Of a DNA stretch of 64,000 nucleotides, positions 1 to 10,800 are shown piece after piece; within the stretch, counting starts at the first letter, position 1; each line of letters opens with the position of its first letter. Both the position numbers and the translations under genes were made by a program. The DNA is from Castor canadensis. Taxonomy: Eukaryota; Chordata; Mammalia; Rodentia; Castoridae. A model generated the notes under the pieces. It did not search any database. It was not told the DNA's origin and worked only from the letters and a program-made list of their open reading frames with translations. The stretch spans positions 2,297,333 to 2,361,332 of the forward strand of contig NC_133399.1 in NCBI RefSeq assembly GCF_047511655.1, read 5' to 3'.

Positions 1-224
1 GAGGCAAAAGGGAGAGGTGGTTTGAGCTCCTGGCAAACAGCTAAAGCACAGTCAATCAAAGGGAGAAATGGGAAATAAAGGCAGCAAGAAAGAGGCCAAC
101 AAACATAGGTCCAGTATAAAATACCCTCTGATGTCACTCTAGGAATGATGCTAAAATATTGGGATGATAGTCCCCATACTAAAGGGAAAAACAAACAAAG
201 AATGGTCAAATACAGTTGTTTTAT
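1..224 (+). pseudogene. Class I ERV leader and start of gag (matrix)
   Basis: A gammaretrovirus-like gag opens at the ATG at 68. The reading gives a Gly-Asn-Lys N-terminus suited to myristoylation, followed further on by a 'LKYWDD' block typical of class I ERV matrix proteins and a Lys/Gln-rich stretch. A stop in the middle and an apparent small indel break the frame. Bases 1-67 look like untranslated leader, and the 5' LTR must lie outside the window. The gag sequence ends abruptly at about 224, where an L1 fragment begins. When ERV sequence returns at 946 it is already reverse transcriptase, so most of gag, the protease and the front of pol are missing. The class is inferred from motifs read by eye. 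Confidence 0.6.
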
Positions 225-579
225 CTGTACCTAAAAAACAATCTTTTAAAAAACTGTTTATACATTTATTCATATATGTATACATTGTTTGAGCCATCTC
301 TCCCCCTCCTCCCCACCATCCATCCCCATCCCTCTCACCACCCTTGCTTCCAAGCAGAACCTGTTCTGACCTCTTCTCCAAATTTGTTGAGGAGAAAACA
401 AATCTGTACCTAAAAAACAATCTTTTAAAAAACTGTTTATACATTTATTCATATATGTATACATTGTTTGAGCCATCTCTCCCCCTCCTCCCCACCATCC
501 ATCCCCATCCCTCTCACCACCCTTGCTTCCAAGCAGAACCTGTTCTGACCTCTTCTCCAAATTTGTTGAGGAGAAAACC
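225..579. repeat. Tandem duplication, unit 179 bp, two copies
   Basis: The segment starting at 225 repeats from 404 with almost no differences. It covers the A-rich junction with the ERV and the start of an antisense L1 3' end. The near identity means the duplication is much younger than the surrounding ERV. Apparent open frames across it on both strands are by-products of the repeat. Confidence 0.9.
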
Positions 580-945
580 TAAGAGATAAGAAGAAGGAAA
601 CAGCATATTTGCTAGGTTGAGGTAAAGTTTGCTATACAGAGAGATCCCTAGCATTCCTTCCATGCATATGTGTATTATAACCCAAATTGGTTCTTCTCTA
701 CCAGGCCTCTTCACTACTCCTCTGTCACCTTCCCATAGTGGCGTCTGCCAGTTTAAGATTACTTTATTCACTCCTCTAACTGCACACGTCAACCACTTTC
801 AAGTTTTAGGTTTCCTTCCCTTTCCTTATTCTTCCTGTGTGTGTTCTTCCCTTTGTGTGTGACCCACATCCAATACTATTACTGCATTTGTTTTAGGCTT
901 ATGATCCACATATGAGGGACAACATAAGATTTTTGGCCACTAATA
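225..945 (-). mobile_element. 5'-truncated L1, 3' UTR fragment, antisense
   Basis: Read on the minus strand, this is the last part of an L1: the end of ORF2 (the conserved 'CATATGTGGA' before the stop, near 905-915), then the 3' UTR with its G-rich tract and a terminal A-rich end near 240. It aligns by eye with the 3' ends at 11690-12222 and 18777-19330. It sits between the gag and reverse transcriptase remnants of the class I ERV. No convincing target-site duplication was found, so a deletion may accompany it. Confidence 0.75.
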
Positions 946-1093
946 GATGACATAAAACAAGCCCTTATCACAGGCCAGGTGCTAGCCTTGAACAGCCCTT
1001 TCACCTCTTTGTAAATGTAAAAAAAAAGGAGTTTCCCTTGCAGTACTAACCCAAAAACATAGGGGTCAATGTCAACCTGTGGCATTCTTATCT
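946..1093 (+). pseudogene. Class I ERV pol, late reverse transcriptase piece
   Basis: The translation from about 957 follows the region after the catalytic core of gammaretroviral reverse transcriptase: a 'QAL...LAL..PFT' block and then a 'GVLTQ'-like and 'PVAFLSK'-like stretch with several stops. The reading continues on the far side of the PPP4R2 insertion at 12404, which shows that the retrocopy landed inside this pol gene. Non-functional. Confidence 0.6.
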
Positions 1094-1106
1094 AAATTCA
1101 TAGATC
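1094..1106. repeat. Target-site duplication of the PPP4R2 retrocopy, left copy
   Basis: The 13 bases aaattcatagatc here match aaattaatagatc at 12391-12403 with one difference. They flank the retrocopy exactly at its 5' UTR start and the end of its A-rich tail, as expected for L1-mediated insertion. Confidence 0.8.
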
Positions 1107-1438
1107 GGTGACGTGCCGGGCGCCATGATGGAGGGCTGGTGGTGGCGGCTCGGGGAGGTGTTCGCTCTCTCGGTCTCGCTCTGTCGCTCGCTTCCCCCGG
1201 CTCCCTTGGGTGTGCGAGGGAGGGGGAGGGCGTCGGGGGTGGGGGGTGGGGGGAGGTGTTCCGGTCCTCGGGAGACCCGCGGAGGGAGGCGGAGGCTGCG
1301 AGGGACTCTGGAGAGGCTGCAGGAGGCGCTGAAAGATTTTGCGAAGAGGGGGGAAAAAGGAAGTTTGTCCTGTTTTGGATCAGTTTCTTTGTCATATAGC
1401 CAAGACTGGAGAAACAATGATTCAGTGGTCTCAATTTA

Positions 1439-2743
1439 TTTTTATTTATTTATTTATTTTCAGAGGTCAGTTTTCACTTTATTCAGCAGTGTACGCCGAC
1501 ATGGGATGGTTCTTCCACTGGGACTGTTGGGTTAGGCTCTGAGGGGTTATAACAGAGGAGGGGACGCCAAAGGACAGGACCACAGGACAGCGACTGGTCA
1601 CAAAGAGGGTATCATGGAGTAAGAAGCCCCTGAATTTTCTCATTTCCTTTCTGAATATCCTAAGTGTGCATCACCTGATACAGAAGGCAAAGACAAGCAG
1701 CCCTGTGTGACAGCCAGCACTCCCTATAGAGCTGGTGCTTTGGGATGCTGGCTGCTTTTCTAGAGGTGAAGTCACACTAGCCACCACTGAGCACCTCCCT
1801 GGGTGTTGGTCAGCTGGCCCTGCTAAGCCACCAGCACTGAACATTTCCAGCTGTTCAGTACAGGCTAATTCTAGCTGTCTGACAGCTGGACCTGCAGTGT
1901 CTGTTCTTGGAAGTCCGTGCAGACAAGGAAAAGTGGGGGAGGGACTTTGATTTTTCCCAAGAAAACCAGAAGAGGGCAGAGGGCAGGACTCCTTCTGGTC
2001 ACACTCAGGCCTCCACAGGGAGCTGGCTTCTCAGTCCTTCAGCTGAAGCCAGGCGCTGGTGGCTCATGCCTGTAATTCTGTCTACTCAGTCCTTCAGCTG
2101 AGACACCTCATGCAGATACGCGGCCAGCATCTTGGTTCCTTCTATGTAGTTACGCCTGTTCAGCTTTTCATTCTGAGAGTGGCACCATCATCTGCCGACC
2201 CCACTGGTAACAGCATGACATTCCTGCCTGTGGCCTCCTGAAAGGTCAAGGTCACAGGAATGCTGCTACCTTCCCTGGTCAAGTCAGGTTCAACACCAAA
2301 GACTGCTTTCATCGCTCTTCTCCCAGCCATGTAATGAGGGTGATTGAAGTCAGACACCCAGGGCTTCCCACCATGGCCCATGTACACCTTAAAGCTGTTG
2401 GGGCTGTGCAGCTCAGCAAACTTCTCGGTCAAGTAGCTTGTAACCTGCTCACTGACAACTTCAGGGATCATGTCTGGCACAAGCCTGATGGAGAATTTGC
2501 CAATCACCTTCCTAGGAATCACAGTCTTGGCCCCCGACCCAGAGGAGGCACCTTCGATGCCATGGAGGGAGAGGGATGGGTACCGCCACCAGTGCATCAG
2601 GATGTCTTTCTTGCAGCCGTGCAGAAGGGTCTTAGCCCCCACATCCCTGGCGTACTCCTCCATGTCAAAGTCGATGCAGTCGTACAGCCCCTGCTCCTCG
2701 TCAGTCACAGGCGCCACGGCCTCATTGATGCCAGGGACGAGGA
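1439..2743 (-). pseudogene. CNDP2: 5'-truncated processed retrocopy of CNDP2, nested in PPP4R2
   Basis: On the minus strand this reads as the C-terminal part of cytosolic non-specific dipeptidase 2, a metallopeptidase of the M20 family. The blocks '[15 protein letters not shown]', '[15 protein letters not shown]', '[11 protein letters not shown]' and '[11 protein letters not shown]' are clear. The copy starts inside the coding region at 2743 (5' truncation). A one-base deletion after 'GSADDGA' puts a stop near 2160, although the original stop after 'SQLKD' is visible at 2086-2088. The 3' UTR runs to a T-rich (tail) end at 1439-1461. Perfect 17-base duplications, tcagtggtctcaattta, at 1422-1438 and 2744-2760 flank it, so it inserted into the existing PPP4R2 copy. 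Confidence 0.93.
2047..2085 (+). mobile_element. 39-base SINE head (B1/7SL-like) with its own target duplication
   Basis: The insert reads as the first 39 bases of a 7SL-derived SINE ('GGTGGCTCATGCCTGTAAT'), with nothing of its body or tail. It is flanked by the 16-base duplication tcagtccttcagctga at 2031-2046 and 2086-2101. That duplication is the stop-codon region of the CNDP2 copy. A normal SINE insertion is truncated at the 5' end and keeps its A-tail, and this one is the reverse. Confidence 0.8.
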
Positions 2744-5161
2744 TCAGTGGTCTCAATTTAAAGGCTGTTTTATTTTCAAACTGGAGAAAGTGATGGATGA
2801 TTTCAGAACTTCAGCTCCTGAACCAAGAGGTCCTCCCAACCCTAATGTCGAATATATTCCTTTTGATGAAATGAAGGAAAGGATACAGAAAATTGTCACT
2901 GGATTTAATGGTATCCCTTTTACTATTCAGCGACTATGTGAATTAGTAACAGATCCAAGAAGAAACTATACAGGAACAGACAAGTTTCTCAGAGGAGTAG
3001 AAAAGAATGTGATGGTTGTTAGCTGTGTATATCCTTCCTCAGAGAAAAACAGTTCCAATTGTTTAAATCGAATGAATGGTGTTATGTTTCCTGGAAACTC
3101 ACCAAGCTATACGGATAGGTCTAATATAAATGGGCCTGGAACACCCAGGCCACTTAATCGACCAAAGGTTTCTTTGTCAGCCCCTTTGACAACAAATGGT
3201 TTGCCTGAGAGCACTGACAGCAAAGAGTCAAATGTACAGCAAAATGAAGAGAAAAGCCACAGTGATTCTCCAGCATCTGAATCAGAAGTTTCCTCAGTGA
3301 CCTCTGTGAAAAATAAGCATCCAGATGAAGATGCCGTGGAAGCTGAGGGCCATGAGGTCAAAACACTCAGGTTCCACAAGGAAGGTGGAGTCAGAGAGAT
3401 GGCCAGCCAGACCACTTCCAGGGAAGTTCCTTCAGTTACGGTGGAAGGGAGAAGACAAGCATCCTCACCTCAGGAAAAAGACAAAGAAAGTAGTCGAGCC
3501 AGGCAGCACAGTGCAGAAGAGGAGGACGAAGAGGAAGAGGAGGAAGAAGAGTCTCTCATGACATCAAGAGAAATGATCCCAGAAAGAAAAAATCAAGACA
3601 AAGACTGTGATGATGCCTTAACTGTGAATGAAGAGACTTCTGAGGAACATAATCAAATGGAGGAATCTGAGCTGCCTCAAACTGAGAGAGTCACATTCTG
3701 AAGGTAGTGAAAGCACAGGCCCTGTAAGTAGTGGCTCTGACCGCCACGAGACAGAAGAATTAGTTGGATCCAATTCCAGTAAAACTGGAGAGATTCTTTC
3801 AGAATCATCCATGGAAAATGACGATGAAGCCACAGAGGTCACAGATGAACCGATGGAACAAGACTAACTACGTAGAATCACATAGATACAGTATTTTACA
3901 TACAGTTCTGGTTTTACACTGTATAAAACTTTTATGTAATAAAGCGGACCTTTAGTTTTACAAGAAAAGCAGGTTGTAAAATAAAGTACTTTAAGAATAA
4001 ATCCTAAAAGAGTTGTACATGTAAGAACTGTGAATATCAGCTCCTTTGGGTCCTGCTTACTGCTCTTTTTTTTTTTTTTTCCTTTTTTTGGGATCTGGTC
4101 AAATCAGTGGTTTGTGTATAGATTTTTTTTTTTAAATTTAGAATTAAAGTTTTTAAACTGGAAGTAATTATAATTTTGAAAACCTTTTAAAGATGATTAC
4201 ATTTAGTTCATACATATGCAAGAAAGCTTTCTGTCTTGTCTCCTGACAGCTCTAGCAGTTTTCATATTTTGGTCATAGTTTCAACATTTTAACATGTGAA
4301 TTATAGGGTTCCATGCTGGTTCCCAGATTTTATTGTTCGACTATGTACAATGAAACTTTAAGTCATATATACATATATATATTATTCTAATGGGGAAATG
4401 TTATATTTTTCTGTTTCTATAAGAGATGAATACAGTGGATACTTTTTCTATTGGTAATGATTGAGTTCACCTCTTTCAGAAGACATTTTCTTTCTCTTCT
4501 GAGTAATTCAAATAAGATCTGGCCCTTGTGAAACCCTGGAAATCTTGTCTGTTGAAATACCAGGTTAAACACATTCCAAGAGATCTGTTCAAACTAAAAT
4601 TCTTTTGTATACTTCCGAGGTGCCTGAGAAAAAAAGACTTCGTTATTTATGAGAAAATGTGCTTTATCTTGGAAATTGTGTTCAAGCATTAGCTTGCTAT
4701 TTTGCTGACATGAGACCATCTCAAAGAATTGGGCAGGTTCCTTAACCTTTTGCTTGCGTTTCTGAACATTGTAAATATCACATTTCTTTCTAAATTATTC
4801 TAGAGTGTGCAAATGTCAATGGTATGAAACACCATTGTACTGGAAGAATTAATATATTACTGTAGTAATGTATGTACCTGAGCTAAGGTGACTGAAGCTT
4901 TAGGGGTACATAAAAACCACCATAATTTGTATGGCATTTTGAAATGAATTAAATATTTTTGAACGTGCTTCCTTGGCAGCCAGTGTTCTATTTTTCAGAT
5001 CAACACAAAGCACAACGATTACTCTTAAACTCAATATTTTCAGATTCACACATTTAAAGTCATGCAAGCTGCAACTTCCCTGTCAAAATTACTGGCTGCC
5101 AAATTTATACCTGTTTCTTCAGCTGTACCTTTTGATATTTAGAATTTTTAAATTTCGGAGA

Positions 5162-5176
5162 TTCCAAGATGGCGGC
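5162..5176 (+). promoter_or_regulatory. YY1-type motif at the L1 5' end
   Basis: The first bases of the element contain CCAAGATGGCGGC, matching the YY1 site that directs the transcription start of human L1. The same motif opens the fragment at 30805-30817, and a decayed version (ccaagatggtg) opens the L1 at 27183. The role here is inferred from the human element. Confidence 0.6.
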
Positions 5177-5282
5177 TAGAGCCGGCGCAGAGAATCTCCA
5201 CTTCACGTTAAACGGAGAACCGAGGAGGCCCCCGGGGCCGCCAGTGGCCGGCGCACATACGGCTTGGGAAGACGCGGACCAG

Positions 5283-6401
5283 GTGAGCTTCACGGTACCG
5301 CGGTACCCCACAGACAAGCCTGGGCCAGAGCAGCATAGCCCCCTGGACAGACTGACCTCCACCCGGGAAAAAAAGAGAAACTGAGTACTAAGCAATAAGA
5401 ACAGTTAAGACACGCTGGAAAGAGGGTGGGGCGCCCTGAGCGCTGAAGATTGGGGGAAGGGAATCCTTCCCGGGACTGTAAATAAACGAGCCGGGCGGGC
5501 CGGAGAGCCTCTGGCGGGAGCAGGGCGCGCCAGCAACCAGGAGCGGGGACGCTTGTGAGAGTGGAGGAGGAAAGACCCACTTCCCACATGAACTGTAAAC
5601 AAACATGGCGGCCGGCAGGAGCAGCAGCACTGCCCAGTAAGCAGGAGCAGGAAAGCTGCTGAAAGTGGCAGTGGGAGGAAAACTTCAGAGGAGAGGGGAG
5701 GAACACCCACCTCCCGCATGAACAGTAAATAAACACGCAGGCCTGACAACACGGGGCAGTGTCACCTTTCCCAGTGCTTGGAAAGGGGAAAGCCTGTAGC
5801 AGAGGCTCCCGCACAGGAGAACTCTGAGCAAACAAAGCCTGTGGGACCAGCTGAGTGCTAGGCTCACCCCAGAGATCTGCATAAATAACGCAGCCAGCTA
5901 CAGGCTGAGAGCAGCAGGCAGGCAAGCCACAGTTGCAGACACCACTCTCAGAACTGTCTCCAGACGCTTTTTTTTCTTTTTCTCCCTACCTTTGATGAGA
6001 GAACAACCGAATTACACCTGCAAGCCGAAAAACTGACTGAAACTGTATTGCATTTGAACTGGGGACACTTGGTGGGGCTTTTTTTTTTTTCTTTTGTGTG
6101 TGTGTGTGTATGTGAGTGTGTAGTTTTGTTCTACTTTATGCATCCCCTTTGATGAGACAACTACAGAACAACATCTGAGGCACCAACTCCAGGACTGGAG
6201 ATTGAGACGGACACCCAAATTATTAAGACTGAAACTGCATTGCATATAAACTTGGAAGTTTTTTGGTTTTTTTTTTTAATTTTCTATTTTCCATTTTATT
6301 TTAATTCATTTTTATGTATAGATATTACTTCCATTTACTTATTTTTTATTTTTTTATCTTTGATTTTCAATCCTCTCTCTGTCTCTCTAATGTCTGTTCA
6401 G
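5283..6401 (+). other. Retained intron within the L1 5' UTR
   Basis: The 1119 bases start with GTGAGC after 'gaccag' and end in a pyrimidine-rich stretch followed by TTCAG before 'cttactg'. In the L1 fragment at 30795-31232 the flanking bases 'gaccag' and 'cttact' are directly joined (junction 31034/31035). That is what splicing at these two sites would produce. The segment contains the monomer-like repeats, a GT-rich run near 6096-6120 and T-rich blocks. Confidence 0.8.
5470..5770 (+). repeat. Three monomer-like units in the L1 5' UTR
   Basis: A shared core, C(T/A)GTAAA(T/C)AAAC followed by a GC-rich block, occurs at 5476, 5593 and 5723. Each is preceded by a related segment ('cccacttcccacatgaa', 'cccacctcccgcatgaa' in the last two). 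The spacing is about 117 and 130 bases. This resembles the tandem promoter monomers of mouse L1, though the units here are quite diverged. Confidence 0.55.
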
Positions 6402-6633
6402 CTTACTGTTGATTAGTACACTAACACTCCCTGTTTATACCTTTGAAACTCTCTTGTCTGATACCTTGTTCTGCTTTCTCCCTCTTGTCTGTATATTTGT
6501 TTTCTCCTTTTCTTTAACTTCTTGCTTTCCATCTCAGCTCACTCTTCCATTCTAAATATTACCATTGTTATTATTACAAGCTAGAAAATACTTAATCACA
6601 CACAGTACAGGGACATTAACAACACCAAGGACA

Positions 6634-7838
6634 ATGACGGGAAGACAGAAAAAACAGGGAAACCAGTTTGCCTACAGCAAAAAATTAGTACAGGAACCAG
6701 AGGGGAATGAAGAGAACAGAAACTCAGATCCAGACTCCAACAAAATGAAGATAAACTATGCCAAAGGACCCAATAAAGCCCACAAGAATAATTTAAAAGA
6801 AGACATACTACAAGTAATCAATGAGATTTTTATAGAGATGATACTGGATAGGGTCAACCAAAATGTACAGGAGACACTCAAGAAATTCCAAGACAATAAA
6901 AATAGAGAACTTGAAAAAGCAAAAGAAGAAATAAAGGAAACCATAGAAGCACTGTATAAACACCAAAGTGAAAGAGAGAACACAATGAATAAATGGATTA
7001 ATGAACTCAAGACAAAAATAGACAACAATAAAGAAGAAAACTGCCAGGATATGGAAAACCTCAGAAAAAAAGAACGAAACAGAACTGCAAAACAAAATGG
7101 AAGGCCAATCCAGCAGAATAGAACAAATAGAAGACAGAATCTCAGAACTTGAAGATGAAATGGTAATTAAAGGAAAAACCGAAGAACTATTAATTAAACA
7201 ACTGAAGACCTATGAAAAGAAAATGCAAAAACTCACTGACTCTATCAAAAGACCAAACTTGAGAATCATGGGCATCGAAGAAGGAGAAGAGGTGCAAGCG
7301 AAGGGAATGCATAATATATTCAACAAAATAATAATGGAAAATTTCCCAAATCTAGAGAAAGATATTCCCATACAGATGCAAGAGGCCTCCAGGACACCAA
7401 ACAGACCAGATCAAAATAGAACTACTCCACGACATATCATCATTAAAACAACAAGTTCAGACACTAAGGAAAGAATATTGAAGGCTGTAAGAGAGAAAAA
7501 AACAAGTAACATACAAAAGTAAACCCATCAAAATCACAGCAGACTTCTCAACAGAAACATTAAAAGCAAGAAGAGCGTGGGGTGAGATCTTCCGGGCACT
7601 GAAAGAAAATAACTTCAACCCCAGGATACTCTACCCAGCAAAGCTATCATTCAAAATAGATGGAGCAATAAAAGTCTTCCATGATAAGCAGAAACTAAAA
7701 CAATATGTGACCACAAAGCCACCATTACAAAAGATTTTGCAAGGGATCCTGCACACAGAAAGTGACACCCAACTTAACCATGAAAAGGCAGGCAGCACCA
7801 AACCACAGGCTAAGAAAAAGCAAGACAGTAGAGAGTAA
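6634..7838 (+). pseudogene. L1 ORF1 (RNA-binding chaperone), two frameshifts
   Basis: ORF1p forms a coiled-coil trimer that coats L1 RNA. It starts at the ATG at 6634 ('MTGRQKKQG'), matching the usual basic N-terminus. A Glu/Lys-rich coiled coil follows (about 6800-7190), and then the RNA-recognition and C-terminal domains ('GIEEGEEVQAKG', 'RPDQNRT', 'ILYPAKLSF'). Its stop is the TAA at 7836-7838. One extra A in the A-run near 7070 and another near 7497 shift the frame, so a full protein is not made. Both errors are in homopolymers and may be recent mutations or sequencing errors. About 400 codons, a little longer than human ORF1p. Confidence 0.9.
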
Positions 7839-7888
7839 CATCAAGTTAGGTACACACAATCAAACCTTCAAACAACTAAGACAGCTAA

Positions 7889-10800
7889 ATGGCAGGAATC
7901 ACCACATACCTATCAGTACTAATGCTTAATGTTAATGGACTTAATTCACCCATCAAAAGACACCATTTGACAAAATGGATTAAAAAAGAAGATCCAACAA
8001 TTTGTTGCTTACAGGAGACTCATCTCACTGACAGAAATAAGCATATGCTTAGGATGAAAGGCTGGAAGAAGATTTACCAAGCCAATGGCCCCCGAAAACA
8101 AGCAGGAGTAGCAATACTTATCTCTGACAAGGTAGACTTCAAACCTACATTGATCAAACGAGATAAAGAAGGACATTCCATACTAATAAAAGGGGGAATA
8201 TACCAAAAGGAAATAATAATCATCAATCTGTACGCACCCAATGTCAACGCACCCAATTTCATCAAACATACCCTGAAAGACCTAAAAGCATATATAAATG
8301 CCAACACAGTGGTTGTGGGAGACTTTAACACTCCATTATCATCAATAGATAGGTCATCCAAACAAAAACTCAATAAAGAAATCCAAGATCTAAAATATGC
8401 AATAGATCAAGTGGACCTAGTAGATGTCTACAGAACATTTCATCCAACCTCTACACAATATACATTCTTCTCAGCAGCCCATGGAACCTTCTCCAAAATA
8501 GATCATATCCTAGGGCACAAAGCAAGCCTCAGCAAATATAAGAAAATAGAAATAATACCGTGCATACTATCTGGCCACAATGCAGTAAAAGTAGAACTCA
8601 ACAACAAAAGTAAAGACAAAAAACATGCAAACAGCTGGAAACTAAATAACTCATTACTTAATGAAGAATGGATCATTGATGCAATAAAAGAGGAAATTAA
8701 AAAGTTCCTGGAAGTCAATGAAAATGAAAACACAACCTACCGGAACCTATGGGACACAGCTAAGGCAGTCTTGAGAGGAAAGTTTATAGCCATGAGTGCA
8801 TATATTAAAAAGATTGAAAGATCCCAAATCAATGACCTAATGATACATCTCAAACTCCTAGAAAAACAAGAACAAGCAAATCCCAAAACAAATACAAGGA
8901 GAGAAATAATAAAAATAAGAGCTGAAATCAACAAAATAGAAACCAAAAAAACCATACAAAGAATTAATGAAACAAAAAGTTGGTTCTTTGAAAAAATAAA
9001 CAAGATCGATAGACCCCTGGCAAACCTGACTAAAATGAGGAGAGAAAAAACCCAAATTAGTAGAATTAGGAATGCAAAAGGGGAGATAACAACAAACACC
9101 ATAGAAGTCCAGGAAATCATCAGAGACTACTTTGAGAACCTATATTCAAATAAATTTGAAAATCTAAAAGAAATGGACAGTTTTCTAGATACATATGATC
9201 ATCCAAAACTGAACCAAGAGGAAATTAATCACCTGAATAGACCTATAACACAAAATGAAATTGAAGCAGCAATCAAGAGTCTCCCCAAAAAGAAAAGTCC
9301 AGGACCTGATGGATTCTCTGCTGAATTTTATCAGACCTTTAAAGAAGAACTGATACCAACCCTCCTTAAACTGGTCCACGAAATAGAAAGGGAAGGAAAA
9401 CTGCCAAACACATTTTATGAAGCCAGTATTACACTTATCCCAAAATCAGGCAAAGACACCTCCAAAAAGGAGAACTATAGGCCAATCTCCTTAATGAACA
9501 TTGATGCAAAAATCCTCAACAAAAAAATGACAAACCGAATTCAGCAACACATCAAAAAGATTATTCACCATGACCAAGTAGGCTTCATCCCAGGGATGCA
9601 GGGGTGGTTCAACATACGAAAATCAATAAACGTAATAAACCACATTAACAGAAGCAAAGTCAAAAACCACTTGATCATCTCAATAGATGCAGAAAAAGCC
9701 TTTGATAAGATCCAACATCATTTCATGCTAAAAGCTCTAAGAAAACTAGGAATAGAAGGAAAGTTCCTCAACATTATAAAAGCTATATATGACAAACCTA
9801 CAGCCAGCATTATACTTAATGGAGAAAAATTAAAACCATTCCCTCTAAAATCAGGAACCAGACAAGGATGCCCACTATCTCCACTCCTATTCAACATAGT
9901 AATGGAATTCCTAGCCAGAGCAATTAGGCAAGAAGAAGGAATAAAAGGAATACAAATAGGTAAAGAAACTGTCAAAATATCCCTATTTGCAGACGACATG
10001 ATCCTATACCTTAAAGACCCAAAAAACTCTACTCAGAAGCTTCTAGACATCATCAATAGCTATAGCAAGGTAGCAGGATATAAAATCAACATAGAAAAAT
10101 CATTAGCATTTCTATACACTAACAATGAGCAAACGGAAAAAGAATGTATGAAAACAATTCCATTTACAATAGCCTCAAACAAAATCAAATACCTAGGTGT
10201 AAACCTAACAAAAGATGTGAAAGACCTCTACAAGGAAAACTACACTTCTGAAGAAAGAGATTGAGGAAGACTATAGAAAGTGGAGAGATCTCCCATGCTC
10301 ATGGATTGGTAGAATCAACATAGTAAAAATGTCGATACTCCCCAAAGTAATCTACATGTTTAATGCAATTCCCATCAAAATTCCAATGACATTCATTAAA
10401 GAGATTGAAAAATCTACTGTGAAATTTATATGGAAACACAAGAGGCCACGAATAGCCAAGGCAATACTCAGTCAAAAGAACAATGCTGGAGGTATCACAA
10501 TACCTGACTTCAAACTATATTACAAAGCAACAACAATAAAAACAGCATGGTACAGGCACAAAAACAGACAGGAAGACCAGTGGAACAGAATAGAGGACCC
10601 AGATATGAAGCCACACAACTATAAGCAACTTATCTTTGACAAAGGAGCTAAAAATATACGATGGAGAAATAGCAGCCTCTTCAACAAAAACTGCTGGGAA
10701 AACTGGTTAGCAGTCTGCAAAAAACTGAAACTAGATCCATGTATATCACCCTATACCAAGATTAACTCAAAATGGATCAAGGATCTTAATATCAGACCCC

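Noticed and set aside
151-589. Several overlapping small open frames on both strands
   Set aside because: They arise from the 179-base tandem duplication of L1 3' UTR sequence and carry no protein motif.
2334-3701. Long plus-strand open frame of 455 codons
   Set aside because: Its first part is the antisense of the CNDP2 retrocopy and only the part after about 2752 is PPP4R2. It is a chance fusion of two retrocopies, not a gene.
5290-5925. Overlapping minus-strand frames in the L1 5' UTR
   Set aside because: GC-rich 5' UTR sequence gives long antisense frames by composition. Human primate-specific ORF0 is antisense too, but I see no conserved start or splice site to support an equivalent here.
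7889-10264. 791-codon L1 ORF2 as an active gene
   Set aside because: It is cut short by a frameshift before the C-terminal domain, and Asp229 of the endonuclease is lost.
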